DNA from: Nitrincola sp.
Lineage (GTDB): Bacteria; Pseudomonadota; Gammaproteobacteria; Pseudomonadales; Balneatricaceae
Assembly: GCA_007125745.1 (NCBI GenBank)
Contig: SLCQ01000021.1
Coordinates: 1-34,870 of the forward strand
Direction: 5' to 3'
DNA: 34,870 nucleotides
The position numbers and the translations under genes were made by a program. Of the stretch, positions 24,444-32,710 are shown in pieces (the first letter of the stretch is position 1; each line of letters begins with the position of its first letter). The notes beneath the pieces are model-generated. The model was given only the letters and a program-made list of their open reading frames with translations, ran no database searches and was not told the DNA's origin.

Positions 24444-25358
24444 ATGAACAGTTTTAAAAATCTACTTTGCTACCGTTTTCAGCCGAGCGAAAGCTTCAGC
24501 GCTGAGCAACTTGAAAACAGTTTACAGTCACACCCCTTTACCCCTTGTGGCAGACATGAGCTTCAGCGGACCGGGTGGGTAGCACCTTGTTTCTTCTCTG
24601 ATCAACTGGTGTTTAGCAGTAATGATTATCACTTGATCACACTACTAAAAGAAGAGCGTATTTTGCCAGCCAGTGTGATCAAAGACGAAGTGAGCCAGCG
24701 TGTTAGTAAAATTGAAGCAGACGAGGCACGTAAGGTCTACAAAAAAGAGAAGGATCAAATCAAAGACGAGGTTGTGCTCGAACTCTTGCCTAGAGCCTTT
24801 TCAAAACGTCAGTCCATCCGTGCGCTCATCATGCCCAATGAAGGCTGGATAGTCATAGATGCCAGTAGTTTTGCTCGTGGTGACCTATTATTGAACGAAC
24901 TGCGTGAGGCCCTAGGTTCCCTTAAAGTACGTCCTATGAACGTCAATCAAGCGCCAGCCAGCATTATGACACAGTGGATTCAGCAGGAAGACGCGATCCC
25001 CAAAGGTTTTGATATTGGTGATGAGTGCGAATTACGAGACACCTCCGCAGAAGGTGGTGTTATTCGCGTTAAAGGTCAACCACTTCATAGTGAAGAGATT
25101 GTTGCACACTTAGAATCGATGCAAGTGACACGCTTAGCCCTTAACTGGGAATCGCAACTCACCTTTCTACTTTATTCAGACCTGAGTCTTCATCGGCTTA
25201 AACTTCACGCTGACTATGCTGATCAACTTGAACAAGATCGGCCAGAAGATGAATATGCTGATTTTGATGCATCCGTTGCAAGAACCGGTTTAGAAATGGC
25301 TCGGTTATTACCGGCGATCATCGACAGCTTCGGTGGCGAGCCCGCTTCGGAGTCTTGA
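24444..25358 (+). CDS. rdgC: Recombination-associated protein RdgC
   Basis: A 304-residue ring-forming DNA-binding protein that limits RecA loading. The family start MNSFKNLLCYRFQPSE is clear, as are CGRHELQRTGWVAPC, LPRAFSKRQSIRALI, WIVIDASSFARGDLLLNELREALGSL, and the late SQLTFLLYSDLSLHRLKL and DFDASVARTGLEM. The length matches E. coli RdgC (303). It begins 4 bp after apt, so translational coupling is likely. The track start for queE overlaps its stop, but the preferred queE start does not. Confidence 0.95.
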   Translation: MNSFKNLLCYRFQPSESFSAEQLENSLQSHPFTPCGRHELQRTGWVAPCFFSDQLVFSSNDYHLITLLKEERILPASVIKDEVSQRVSKIEADEARKVYKKEKDQIKDEVVLELLPRAFSKRQSIRALIMPNEGWIVIDASSFARGDLLLNELREALGSLKVRPMNVNQAPASIMTQWIQQEDAIPKGFDIGDECELRDTSAEGGVIRVKGQPLHSEEIVAHLESMQVTRLALNWESQLTFLLYSDLSLHRLKLHADYADQLEQDRPEDEYADFDASVARTGLEMARLLPAIIDSFGGEPASES

Positions 25359-25363
25359 TATTT

Positions 25364-25996
25364 ATGTACAGCATAAAAGAAGCTTTCTATACGCTTCAGG
25401 GAGAAGGCGCACATGCCGGTCGCCCTGCTATATTCTGCCGTTTCACCGGATGCAATCTCTGGTCTGGAAGAGAAGAAGATCGAGCCAAGGCTGTGTGTCA
25501 ATTTTGTGATACGGATTTTATTGGTACTGATGGTCAAAACGGAGGCAAATTTGCGACGCCTGAAGCGCTAGTGAAACATTTACTATCCTTTTGGCCAACA
25601 TCTTCCTCTCTCCCTCCTTACGTTGTATGTACTGGAGGAGAGCCAGCACTGCAATTGGATCAGCCGTTGGTCGATGCATTCCATCAAGCCGGGTTTATCA
25701 TTGCGATCGAAACCAACGGCACCAAACCTCTGCCCCTAGGCATTGATTGGATATGCGTGAGCCCTAAAGCCAATGCACCTGTCATTATTACACAGGGCAA
25801 TGAACTCAAGCTGGTTTACCCACAAACCTTAGCTAGGCCTGAACACTTTTCTGACATGACATTTGAGCACTTCTTTTTACAGCCGATGGACGGGCCAAAC
25901 ACTGCCCAGTCCACTCAAGACTGTATAAGCTACTGCTTAAAGCATCCTCAGTGGAAACTTAGTTTACAAACTCACAAAATCATTGGCATAGATTAA
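25364..25996 (+). CDS. queE: 7-carboxy-7-deazaguanine synthase QueE
   Basis: Radical-SAM enzyme that converts 6-carboxytetrahydropterin to 7-carboxy-7-deazaguanine in the queuosine pathway. The cluster motif is not CX3CX2C but CX14CX2C (GCNLWSGREEDRAKAVCQFC), the extended-loop type known from Burkholderia multivorans QueE. TLQGEG, CTGGEPALQ and ETNGTKPLP are also present. The ATG at 25364 gives MYSIKEAFYTLQGEG; the track's TTG at 25355 adds 3 residues and sits only 2 bases after GGAG. No other queuosine gene is nearby; it follows rdgC by 5 bp. It is convergent with the symporter gene. Confidence 0.95.
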   Translation: MYSIKEAFYTLQGEGAHAGRPAIFCRFTGCNLWSGREEDRAKAVCQFCDTDFIGTDGQNGGKFATPEALVKHLLSFWPTSSSLPPYVVCTGGEPALQLDQPLVDAFHQAGFIIAIETNGTKPLPLGIDWICVSPKANAPVIITQGNELKLVYPQTLARPEHFSDMTFEHFFLQPMDGPNTAQSTQDCISYCLKHPQWKLSLQTHKIIGID

Positions 25997-26032
25997 ACAT
26001 TCTTTTAATCGAACCCAGCATTTTTATCGCTT

Positions 26033-26923
26033 CTAACTTAAGCTTTCGCCTTTAGTGGCACCCATCAAGAACGCTTTGTTACGCCAGGCTATTAACACCA
26101 GTGCGGGAATCTGCATCAAAACACCGTAAACCAAGGCACTGGCTGACATTTCAGGGCTTTGAAGCAATGTGCTCGTCACCAAAAGTGCAGTACCAGCATT
26201 CTGAAGTCCGACCTCAACCAACAAGGTGATTTGCTTGGCATCAGTAAGCCCAGCTAAACGGGCTAACAGATAACCCACAGCCATTGCACTCAAGACCAAG
26301 GTCACTACAGGCAATGCCAACTGAGGTAACACCAGCACCAGTCGCGGCCAACTGGTCACCACCAGTAATATAACGGTCATGACCATTAAAACCATCGCTA
26401 ATGACCGAAAAAAACCGCTATAGCGCAAGGTCAGTTTTGGAAAGAAATAACCAGCAAGCATACCTAACATGACGGGAAGTAGCGTTATTAATAGCATCTG
26501 AAGAATGGTTTGCATGACTGGAAAGTCAATCTGAGTAGAACCCATCGAGAGTAAGTGAAATATAAATACCGCGAGTAAGGGTAAGGTAAAGGGAACAATC
26601 ACACTGTTTACTGCGGTTAAGGATACTGATAAGGCGGCATCACCTCGCGCCAAAAGCGTAATAGCGTTGGAGGTTGCCCCGCCTGGTGCCAAGGTCAAAA
26701 TCATTAAGCCAGCAGCCAACAGCACAGGAAGATTAAACAGAGACACTATCAGCCAACCTAATAAAGGTAAACAGATCAACTGTCCGCACATTCCCAACAT
26801 CATCGCTTTGGGAAACCTGAACACTCGATAGAAATCAATAAGCTTTAAAGACATGCCGACACTGAGCATAATGATGAACAGTGCCATGGGTAAAAAAACT
26901 TGACTGACAAGAGTGGCTTGCAT
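26033..26923 (-). CDS. Bile acid:sodium symporter family transporter
   Basis: A 296-residue inner-membrane protein with about ten hydrophobic segments. FMLLSVGMSLKL-like start (PMALFIIMLSVGMSLKLIDF), LGMCGQLICLPLLGW, TLAPGGATSNAITLLARGDAALSVSLTAVNSVI and VEVGLQNAGTALLV are the family landmarks (BASS/SBF fold, sodium sites around GGATSN and E-x-G-xQN). Bacterial members carry various organic acids, so the substrate is open. The track start at 27007 adds 28 residues; the ATG at 26923 follows GGAAGG by 7 bases and is preferred. It faces the 524-bp gap. Confidence 0.88.
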   Translation of the reverse strand: MQATLVSQVFLPMALFIIMLSVGMSLKLIDFYRVFRFPKAMMLGMCGQLICLPLLGWLIVSLFNLPVLLAAGLMILTLAPGGATSNAITLLARGDAALSVSLTAVNSVIVPFTLPLLAVFIFHLLSMGSTQIDFPVMQTILQMLLITLLPVMLGMLAGYFFPKLTLRYSGFFRSLAMVLMVMTVILLVVTSWPRLVLVLPQLALPVVTLVLSAMAVGYLLARLAGLTDAKQITLLVEVGLQNAGTALLVTSTLLQSPEMSASALVYGVLMQIPALVLIAWRNKAFLMGATKGESLS

Positions 26924-27051
26924 CAAAAACCTTCCAATGAACCTAAATAGACATATGCAGTCTAACAAGAGTGCTTGGACCCTTGCCACATAAATGTTGC
27001 ATTGCAATATAAATTAACCTGTTACACAATTCTATACATCGAAATTTTCAT

Positions 27052-27060
27052 TGTGGATAC
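27052..27060 (-). promoter_or_regulatory. Near-consensus DnaA box
   Basis: TGTGGATAC differs by one base from the complement of TTATNCACA. Confidence 0.4.
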
Positions 27061-27119
27061 TCGAACAAACCGCTAGAAGCCCCATCTTTTCTAGGTTCTA
27101 TCAGCCTACCCACAACTTC

Positions 27120-27128
27120 TGTGGATAA
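27120..27128 (-). promoter_or_regulatory. Perfect DnaA box
   Basis: TGTGGATAA is the complement of TTATCCACA, the strong DnaA box. It is followed by CCCTGTGCAAAG, a weaker match. Confidence 0.6.
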
Positions 27129-27263
27129 CCCTGTGCAAAGAACGAAAATAACCACTAATGAACCCCATTTTTACACGCCCGCATACAGATTGGCTATTTT
27201 TTAACCAGTTATTTTTTATTTTAAAAATCAGTAGTTTATACCATTTTTATTAGATAAATTAGA

Positions 27264-27302
27264 TTTTTCCGGTTTGCTGTTTTAATTTTTTCCGGTTTGT
27301 TG
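27264..27302 (+). repeat. Direct repeat TTTTTCCGGTTTGYTG
   Basis: Two 16-bp copies, 27264-27279 and 27287-27302, differ at one base and have a 23-bp period, about two helical turns. They lie inside the AT-rich part of the DnaA-box region. Confidence 0.6.
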
Positions 27303-27335
27303 AAATCTTTTCTCTGTCAAGCCTTAAACGTCAGG

Positions 27336-27344
27336 TTATTCACA
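27336..27344 (+). promoter_or_regulatory. Perfect DnaA box
   Basis: TTATTCACA matches TTATNCACA. It lies on the opposite side of the AT-rich stretch from the box at 27120 and in the opposite orientation. Confidence 0.6.
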
Positions 27345-27447
27345 AAATATTTCAATTAAATGTCTTTTTTATGTCTCATTCTTCAACATGGCGATAGCGA
27401 GGAATAACCAGTAAAATAGTGTCTTTGATTGATTCAAGGTTTTGGCA

Positions 27448-28614
27448 ATGCAACACAAACTGACGCAACGAAAAAACGCCGCGCAACGTATTAGTATTAT
27501 TGGCGCGATTGTTAATGCATTCATGAGTGTTGTGAAAGTGGTTGGAGGTCTGTTAACAGGCTCTGCCGCATTAGTGGCAGACGGATTTCATTCACTCTCT
27601 GACGTTGCCACCGATTTAATGGTCGTATTCTTAGTAGGCGTATCTCACAAAAAGCCTGATGATAATCACCCATGGGGACATGGCCGTTTTGAAACCTTAG
27701 GCGCCCTTTTTCTCGCCAGCATTTTGTTACTCGTTGCGGGTTTTATGACTTGGGATAGTCTAAAGCTCCTTTTTTCTGGTGAGATCCCCTCTCCACCAGC
27801 TTGGCCAGCATTGGTTATTGCCGCGGCATCTATATTAGCGAATGAGTTACTTTTCTTTTACACCTTAAAGGTAGGCAAAGCAAACCATTCTAATCTCATT
27901 ATTGCGAATGCGTGGCATCATCGTACTGATTCCCTTTCCTCAATTGTCGTATTGCTGGCCTTAGCCGGTGCGATACTCGGCGTTTGGTGGCTGGATGCCC
28001 TGGCCGCTATCTTAGTCGCATTATTAATCGCTAAAATAGGGGTAGACCTGTTACTGAAAAGCTTAGCGGAGTTAGTGGATACCGGCTTACCAGCCGAGCG
28101 CGTTGAAGCACTGGAAGCAACAGCGAAAACGGTTGAGGGTGTCATTAATGTACATCATGTAAGAACGCGCCTAATGGGCGGTCAAGGTTTCCTAGAGATG
28201 CACTTGCAAGTAGCCCCAAGAACATCGGCTTCAGAAGGACACTATATCGGCGATAAGGTATGTGAAGCGCTCAAGGACGCTTATGATGATATCAGTTATA
28301 TCATCTATCATATCGATACCTATGATGATGAAACCATTACTGAAAGTGATCAACTCTCGCTACCCAGTCGAAGCGATATTACCAAGATAATCGATGGCAC
28401 GCTCAACTCGTTAGTGGGTGAACAAAAAACCGATTATCACTTACAGCTTTTTTATACCCTGACACATGTTGATGTCGAGCTAAAGCTTTCAGCTCAGGCG
28501 GTAGATGCTCTCCAGAAAGCCAAGATTACGTCTGATGCGCTTGAACAACACTTAGTTCAAGCGCTGACAGAGTTAAAGAGGTTTCGTCGACTTAACCTGT
28601 GGAAACCCTATTAG
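27448..28614 (+). CDS. Cation diffusion facilitator family metal exporter
   Basis: Inner-membrane antiporter of the CDF family exporting divalent metals (Zn, Fe or similar). Membrane sites are DGFHSLSD in segment 2 and HHRTDSLSS in segment 5, an H/D plus H/D arrangement; HPWGHGRFETLG is the conserved loop. The cytoplasmic dimer domain starts near VEGVINVHHVRTR. About 90 residues follow that domain (from DETITESDQ to LWKPY), making 388 residues against the usual ~300. The ATG at 27448 is preferred over TTG 27442, since AAGG lies 8 bases upstream. It is convergent with gor, 5 bp away. Confidence 0.93.
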   Translation: MQHKLTQRKNAAQRISIIGAIVNAFMSVVKVVGGLLTGSAALVADGFHSLSDVATDLMVVFLVGVSHKKPDDNHPWGHGRFETLGALFLASILLLVAGFMTWDSLKLLFSGEIPSPPAWPALVIAAASILANELLFFYTLKVGKANHSNLIIANAWHHRTDSLSSIVVLLALAGAILGVWWLDALAAILVALLIAKIGVDLLLKSLAELVDTGLPAERVEALEATAKTVEGVINVHHVRTRLMGGQGFLEMHLQVAPRTSASEGHYIGDKVCEALKDAYDDISYIIYHIDTYDDETITESDQLSLPSRSDITKIIDGTLNSLVGEQKTDYHLQLFYTLTHVDVELKLSAQAVDALQKAKITSDALEQHLVQALTELKRFRRLNLWKPY

Positions 28615-28619
28615 GGTCC

Positions 28620-29984
28620 TCAGCCATACTGCCGTGTCACGTCTCGCATCGTCACAAACTCTTCTGCGGCAGTGGGGTGAATACCAATGGTTGAATCAAA
28701 CGTTGCTTTGGTCGCTCCAGCTTTTAATGCCACTGCGATCCCTTGAATAATTTCACCCGCATCGGCACCGACCATATGCACTCCCACTACACGGTCTGAG
28801 TGACGGTCAACCAATAACTTCATCAAGGTACGTTCCTCACTGCCACTCAACGTATGCTTCATTGATCTAAATTCGGAACGATATACATCCAGCTGAGGGA
28901 AGCGCTTCACCGCTTCTTCCTCTGTGAACCCGACAGTACCAATATTAGGTTGTGAGAAAACAGCCGTTGCAATCATCTCATATTCAACATCAGGACTGCC
29001 TTGACCATAAAGCCTACGTACCAGCGCCATACCCTCGGCTAATGCAACCGGTGTCAATTGTACTCGATCTATAACATCACCGACTGCATAAATGGAAGGC
29101 ACCGAGGTTTGGAATTGCTCATCCACCTTAATAGCCCCATTTGGCGCCAGTTCAACGCCAGCCGTCTCCAGCCCCAACCCTGTTGTTTTCGGCGTACGGC
29201 CTGTGGCATACATTACCTGATCAACGCACTGTGTTTCACCCTGCTTTAACGTCACTTCAAGTTGACCATCAGCTAACTTCTGAATGGATGAAATTTCGGT
29301 ATTAAATCGTAGTTGAACACCCTTTTTAGCCACCTCTTGGGCTGTATATTCTCTGATTTCTTGGTCAAAGCCTTTCAAAAACAGATCACCGCGATGAATT
29401 AACTGAGTTTCACAACCTAATCCAGCAAACACACCCGCAAATTCAATGGCTATATAGCCTCCCCCAACAATCAGTATCCGCTTGGGGAAAGTATCCAAAT
29501 CGAAAACCTCATTCGAAGTGATAATATGTTCAGCGCCTGGAATATTCGGCACAAATGGCCAGCCACCCACCGCGACAAGAATGCGCTCTGCTGAATACTC
29601 TTGTCCATTGACAGTGACAGACTGAGGGCCAGAAACTGTGGCACGCCCCTCTATTAATTGGCAACCTGAATTCACTAACAAGTTACGGTAAATGCCATTA
29701 AGACGAGTAATCTCTTGCGTTTTGTTGTCGCGCAATGTTTCCCAGTTAAAGCGGATATCAGCCGCATGTAAACCGAAACCAGCCGCTTCCGAAAAAGACT
29801 CTGCGTATTGAGAGGCGTAAACATAAAGCTTTTTAGGGACACAACCGACATTTACACAGGTGCCGCCAAGGTAACGCTCTTCAGCAATACCAACGCGCAC
29901 GCCCATCGAGGCCGCCATTCTCGCGGCTCGTACGCCACCAGAACCAGCACCAATCACAAATAGATCAAAGTCGAACTTGCTCAC
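28620..29984 (-). CDS. gor: Glutathione reductase
   Basis: FAD enzyme that reduces glutathione disulfide with NADPH. FAD site [17 protein letters not shown], redox-active disulfide [13 protein letters not shown], second nucleotide site [22 protein letters not shown] loop [17 protein letters not shown] and the C-terminal active-site [11 protein letters not shown] are all present. GCVPKK and the HPT-A-EE end point to glutathione rather than lipoamide as substrate. The track start (30059) adds 25 residues; a GTG at 29984 follows AAGGAG by 6 bases and gives [16 protein letters not shown], 454 residues. It is divergent from xthA. Confidence 0.94.
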   Translation of the reverse strand: MSKFDFDLFVIGAGSGGVRAARMAASMGVRVGIAEERYLGGTCVNVGCVPKKLYVYASQYAESFSEAAGFGLHAADIRFNWETLRDNKTQEITRLNGIYRNLLVNSGCQLIEGRATVSGPQSVTVNGQEYSAERILVAVGGWPFVPNIPGAEHIITSNEVFDLDTFPKRILIVGGGYIAIEFAGVFAGLGCETQLIHRGDLFLKGFDQEIREYTAQEVAKKGVQLRFNTEISSIQKLADGQLEVTLKQGETQCVDQVMYATGRTPKTTGLGLETAGVELAPNGAIKVDEQFQTSVPSIYAVGDVIDRVQLTPVALAEGMALVRRLYGQGSPDVEYEMIATAVFSQPNIGTVGFTEEEAVKRFPQLDVYRSEFRSMKHTLSGSEERTLMKLLVDRHSDRVVGVHMVGADAGEIIQGIAVALKAGATKATFDSTIGIHPTAAEEFVTMRDVTRQYG

Positions 29985-30117
29985 ATAGGACTCCTTTTTA
30001 GCTTTTATCCACGCTATTAATCTTGCCAAGCATACACCTTTATGAGGTGATAACTCCAATCACTCATAACTAACTATAAGATAAGTAAACACTATCAACA
30101 AAATATTAGGAATCGAT

Positions 30118-30146
30118 TTGCGCTTGTTAAAAGAGCCTTTTAGAAT
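30118..30146 (+). promoter_or_regulatory. Candidate xthA promoter
   Basis: TTGCGC (30118-30123) and TAGAAT (30141-30146) are 17 bp apart. The -10 matches 5 of 6 bases and the -35 only 3. Transcription would begin near 30153, beyond the track ATG at 30150, which supports the xthA start at 30183. Confidence 0.45.
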
Positions 30147-30182
30147 GGAATGCATATTTTGACAACCCCAAGAGAGCTTTTC

Positions 30183-30998
30183 ATGAAATTGGTTTCCTTT
30201 AATACCAACAGTATCCGTATGCGCCTACATCAACTTGATGCCTTGATCAAAACCCATCAACCCGATGTCATCGGCATACAAGAAACCAAAGTGACCGATC
30301 AAGACTTCCCGGTCGCTGATATCGAAGCCCTTGGATATCACGCCTATTTTCATGGTCAAAAAACACATTATGGCGTGTGCTTGTTATCTAAAAAACCCGC
30401 ATTGAGTATCCAAAAAGGGTTTCCCCATGATGATGAAAACGCACAAAAGCGCATCATCACTGGCGAATTCATGAGTGATTCTGGCAAAGCCTATACCGTG
30501 ATCAATGGTTATTTTCCGCAGGGCGAGAATATTGCCCATGAAGTCAAATTCCCAGCTAAACGTAAATTTTACGCAGACCTCATGGCACTGCTGAATGATC
30601 AATACTCTGCTGACCAACCCTTAGTTGTCATGGGTGATTTAAATATTTCAGCCGAGGATATTGATATCGGTATCGGTGAACCTAATCGTTTACGCTGGCT
30701 GAAAACAGGGAAAACCAGTTTTCAACCGGAAGAGCGTGAATGGCTCTCTAAACTACACCAATGGGGCTTAAAAGATACCTATCGGATTATACACCCGAGC
30801 AAAGCAGACAAGTTCAGCTGGTTTGATTATCGTAGCAAAGGTTTTGAAGATGATCCCAAACGAGGTCTACGTATAGATGCAATACTCACTACTGACATTC
30901 TGTCGCAGTGTTGCACTGACAGTGATATCGATTACGACATTCGAGGCATGACCAAACCCTCAGATCATGCCCCTGTCTGGTCATCATTCGACTACTGA
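30183..30998 (+). CDS. xthA: Exodeoxyribonuclease III
   Basis: Mg-dependent AP endonuclease and 3'-5' exonuclease of base excision repair. The exonuclease III family layout is complete: MKLVSFNTNSIRMRLHQLDAL, IGIQETKV (metal-binding Glu), YFPQGEN, VVMGDLNISAEDIDIG, KFSWFDYRSKGF, LRIDAILTT and the final KPSDHAPVWSSF with the catalytic Asp-His pair. The ATG at 30183 follows AGAGAG and gives 271 residues, close to E. coli (268). The earlier ATG at 30150 overlaps the likely transcription start. It shares a 198-bp divergent region with gor; both serve oxidative-stress defence. Confidence 0.96.
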   Translation: MKLVSFNTNSIRMRLHQLDALIKTHQPDVIGIQETKVTDQDFPVADIEALGYHAYFHGQKTHYGVCLLSKKPALSIQKGFPHDDENAQKRIITGEFMSDSGKAYTVINGYFPQGENIAHEVKFPAKRKFYADLMALLNDQYSADQPLVVMGDLNISAEDIDIGIGEPNRLRWLKTGKTSFQPEEREWLSKLHQWGLKDTYRIIHPSKADKFSWFDYRSKGFEDDPKRGLRIDAILTTDILSQCCTDSDIDYDIRGMTKPSDHAPVWSSFDY

Positions 30999-31008
30999 TC
31001 GCTCTTTT

Positions 31009-31932
31009 CTATTGCGGATCTGGCTTTAACACTAAAATATCACAGGGCACAGCGTCGAGTACCCTTTCGACGCTACTGCCCAATAACAGCCGGTCTAACA
31101 TCCCTCGTGCTAAAGATCCCATCACGACCATGTTGATGCCCTTCTCATTCACAAATTTTGGCAGTTGTTGATGAATTTCCCCTTCAACAAGGTGCAGTAA
31201 ACTTAAATCAAACTCAGGATCAAAAGACTGGACCACTTGCGTTAAACGCTCCTCATGCTCTTTTTTAATCTGGCTTTGTATCGAAGCAAAATCACCGCTA
31301 ACGGTATCATCAAAAATCGCCGACTGGGGTATCGATGCATAGGTATGTAAAACATGGAACTCAGCACCTAAAGATTCGGCAACCGTTTGTGCATACTGGA
31401 GTATTTTTAAATCAATTTCTGCGGCTTGATCATGGTCATGAAAGGGATCTATGGCGGCAACCAAGCGCATACGCTCAGGCCAGGGTCGTTCTTTACACAG
31501 CAACAATGGCGTTTGTGTTTCTCGTAATAGCAACCAGTCTTGCGGCACCAAAAGTCGATGCAGAAGATGTGGATGCTCTGCGACCTCATGTAAAACAATA
31601 TCTGCTTGAAAACGCTCTGCTTTGGTTAACACACCCTCTGTAATATCTTTCGCCCATGCAACATCAGTATTGATTTGACAAGGGCTATGGCGGTAGGCCG
31701 ATGCGATTTGATCCAGCGTATCTTCCATAGCGCGCATCTGCTGGTGACGCAGATTTTCCAGCATCACTGGACTGATCATATTCATACTGCTGGGATAAGA
31801 CTGATAACCACACTTAAACAACTCAATAGAGGCATTTGCACCTTCACTCAGCTGTATCGCTTTGCTTAATAAGTTATCAACCGGCTCTTCTGTGGTCATG
31901 TTGACCAACAGCTTACTGAGTTTAACCATCAC
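31009..31932 (-). CDS. Two-domain universal stress protein, UspE-like
   Basis: A 307-residue tandem of two Usp domains, roughly residues 1-150 and 155-307. The second domain ends with VVMGSLARGMLDRLLLGSSVERVLDAVPCDILVLKP, which keeps the G-x2-G-x9-G-S nucleotide-binding pattern in part (GSLARG replaces GSHGR). The first domain lacks this pattern (HLLHRLLVPQDWLLL), so ATP binding there is doubtful. The layout is that of E. coli UspE. GGAGAG precedes two near starts, GTG 31932 and ATG 31929. It is convergent with xthA, 10 bp away. Confidence 0.9.
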   Translation of the reverse strand: MMVKLSKLLVNMTTEEPVDNLLSKAIQLSEGANASIELFKCGYQSYPSSMNMISPVMLENLRHQQMRAMEDTLDQIASAYRHSPCQINTDVAWAKDITEGVLTKAERFQADIVLHEVAEHPHLLHRLLVPQDWLLLRETQTPLLLCKERPWPERMRLVAAIDPFHDHDQAAEIDLKILQYAQTVAESLGAEFHVLHTYASIPQSAIFDDTVSGDFASIQSQIKKEHEERLTQVVQSFDPEFDLSLLHLVEGEIHQQLPKFVNEKGINMVVMGSLARGMLDRLLLGSSVERVLDAVPCDILVLKPDPQ

Positions 31933-31990
31933 TGCTCTCCTTAAACGCTTGATACTTTAAGTCTAGCTCAACTAAGAGGGGCGATCTAAC

Positions 31991-32617
31991 TCAGCAGAAT
32001 GGCCAAATACACCAGCGTGACGGTAAGCGGCAATTGGGGAGTTGTGACTCATAAGTGCGCGCACGTGATTCCACTGTTCTGGCAACATTAATCAGCCAAG
32101 GTTTGTTGTTGTAAGTTCGATTACGAAAACCTGTATGCCCTTCATGATAATTTAAATAGAGGTTGTAAGCATCGGTTAAGGCAACGCCATTACGGCGGTT
32201 GGAAATGCTGTTGTACCACCCGATAAAATCCAGTGCATCGTCAATATTGGTTCGTCTTGCAAATCGATTGCCTGTCGCTTGACGATAATCATCCCAGGTC
32301 CCATCTTGTGCCTGAGCATAACCAAAGGCAGATGATTGGCGAGGCAGAGGAATAAATCCAAAGAGCGTTGGACGAGGTGGGCGAGCATTATGAACAAAAG
32401 AGGACTCTTGTCGAACGAATGCAATTTGAATAGAAACAGGAGTTCCCCATCGATCCTGTGATTTTTTGGCCGCACGATACCAGCTTGGATCATGTGCAAT
32501 GATGTCACAGATATTGTCATGTGCTCTGGCAGGTGGCGGAGAAGAAGCGCAACCAGACAGCCAGAAAGTTGCTGACAAGATCAAGAAAATGAAGGTATTT
32601 TTAAAAGTTATGCTCAT
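31991..32617 (-). CDS. Small lipoprotein lytic transglycosylase (SLT domain)
   Basis: A predicted lipoprotein of about 208 residues. The ATG at 32617 gives signal peptide MSITFKNTFIFLILSATFWLSGC with lipobox LSGC. The SLT-like domain has AFVRQESSF with the expected catalytic Glu, AFGYAQAQDGTWDDYRQATG, and a final NYHEGHTGF in place of the usual YNAG. It resembles a small EMTA-like family of Pseudomonas; exact substrate is unknown. The track start at 32698 is rejected because its first codons lie in the terminator of the upstream permease gene. The C-terminus is Cys- and Trp-containing (CRLPSRWCIWPFC). Confidence 0.85.
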   Translation of the reverse strand: MSITFKNTFIFLILSATFWLSGCASSPPPARAHDNICDIIAHDPSWYRAAKKSQDRWGTPVSIQIAFVRQESSFVHNARPPRPTLFGFIPLPRQSSAFGYAQAQDGTWDDYRQATGNRFARRTNIDDALDFIGWYNSISNRRNGVALTDAYNLYLNYHEGHTGFRNRTYNNKPWLINVARTVESRARTYESQLPNCRLPSRWCIWPFC

Positions 32618-32647
32618 ACACGAAATATACCTGATTGTGTATGAAAG

Positions 32648-32679
32648 AAAACCCTGTGATTGCATAATCATAGGGTTTT
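32648..32679 (-). terminator. Terminator of the NCS2-like permease gene
   Basis: A 14-bp stem with one G-U pair (AAAACCCT and TGATT arms) and loop of 4 bases. On the minus strand it ends in GGGTTTTCTTTC, giving a T-rich tail. It begins about 30 bp after the permease stop codon. Confidence 0.75.
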
Positions 32680-32710
32680 CGACTGAGTATACTCTCAAAG
32701 AACAGCTAAC

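Larger units (their letters stand above)
26924..27447. other. Largest gene-free gap, with a DnaA-box cluster
   Basis: No credible gene is visible in this 524-bp gap between divergent transporter genes. It holds two perfect DnaA boxes, one single-mismatch box, weaker matches near 27020, 27106 and 27132, an AT-rich stretch at about 27195-27315, and a 16-bp direct repeat inside that stretch. A weak promoter for the CDF gene (TAAAAT at 27412-27417) is also possible. Confidence 0.5.

Noticed and set aside
27426-27438. FNR-box-like TTGATTGATTCAA before the CDF gene
   Set aside because: The half-site spacing is 3 instead of 4 and one base is wrong, so FNR binding is unlikely.
28606-28616. Palindrome CCCTATTAGGG at the CDF stop codon
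   Set aside because: Short, without a T run; probably chance, not a terminator.
31335-31643. 102-residue plus-strand ORF
   Set aside because: Shadow of the two-domain universal stress gene; no ribosome site or family features.
32618-32698. 27-residue extension of the small lytic transglycosylase
   Set aside because: It lies over the permease terminator and places the lipoprotein signal peptide too far inside.
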